A stretch of 64,000 nucleotides of DNA from Lineus longissimus (lineage: Eukaryota; Nemertea; Pilidiophora; Heteronemertea; Lineidae): NCBI RefSeq assembly GCF_910592395.1, contig NC_088312.1, positions 17,985,292 to 18,049,291 of the forward strand, given 5' to 3'. The notes below the pieces were generated by a model. The model did no database searches and was not told the DNA's origin. It saw only the letters and a program-made list of their open reading frames with translations. The position numbers and the translations under genes were made by a program. This document shows positions 63,947 to 64,000 of this stretch, in pieces (position 1 is the first letter of the stretch; every line of letters starts with the position of its first letter).

Positions 63947-64000
63947 CCAATCATGGCTCAGACAGAAGAGTCTGACATTGGGCAGAAAACTGTCTGCTGA

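Overview
The window is eukaryotic, almost certainly from a marine invertebrate. It has spliced genes with GT-AG introns, an MDM2-type E3 ligase gene, DIRS-type and Polinton elements, piggyBac and Tc1/pogo-like MITEs, and pearl/HINE-like interspersed repeats. The palindrome TAGGCCTA is frequent. I lean to an invertebrate deuterostome (echinoderm or hemichordate), but that is only an inference.

Layout. 1-2400: 5' part of a DIRS-like retroelement on the minus strand, with an open gag frame that runs off the window. About 4580-13500: a decayed Polinton/Maverick on the plus strand, in the order PolB tail, packaging ATPase, small GG-motif protein, conserved unknown, integrase with chromodomain, membrane protein, penton, pX-like protein, major capsid, cysteine protease, unknown. 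The small protein is split by a 1.1-kb HINE-like element. 13.7-18.7 kb: a truncated HINE holding a G-rich minisatellite, then an internally deleted DIRS copy whose terminal repeat was split by a 2.7-kb TIR transposon. 19-27 kb: repeats, two arrays of a 93-bp minisatellite, and a Penelope-type remnant with a hammerhead-ribozyme-like core.

28.3-46.7 kb: the last two recognisable exons of an mdm2 homologue (minus strand) around a 17.2-kb intron. The intron holds a HINE nested in another HINE, a piggyBac derivative, a 6.9-kb DIRS element with inverted terminal repeats and internal complementary region, a second piggyBac-like MITE and more HINE copies. 46.7-58 kb: further HINE copies, small foldback and TIR MITEs, and a 2-kb TA-flanked element containing a HINE. 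58.0-63.7 kb: a 5.65-kb TIR element with a TTA target duplication and AAACG-rich ends. It carries a three-exon CCHC-knuckle gene on the plus strand and an SGNH-hydrolase-like gene on the minus strand, and the SGNH domain appears divided between the two strands.

Apart from mdm2, nearly all coding potential belongs to mobile elements. The nested insertions give a relative history. The most informative signals are the exact insertion junctions, the shared terminal architecture of several HINE-like families, the nuclear-receptor half-site block repeated in one of them, and the 58-63.7 kb element.
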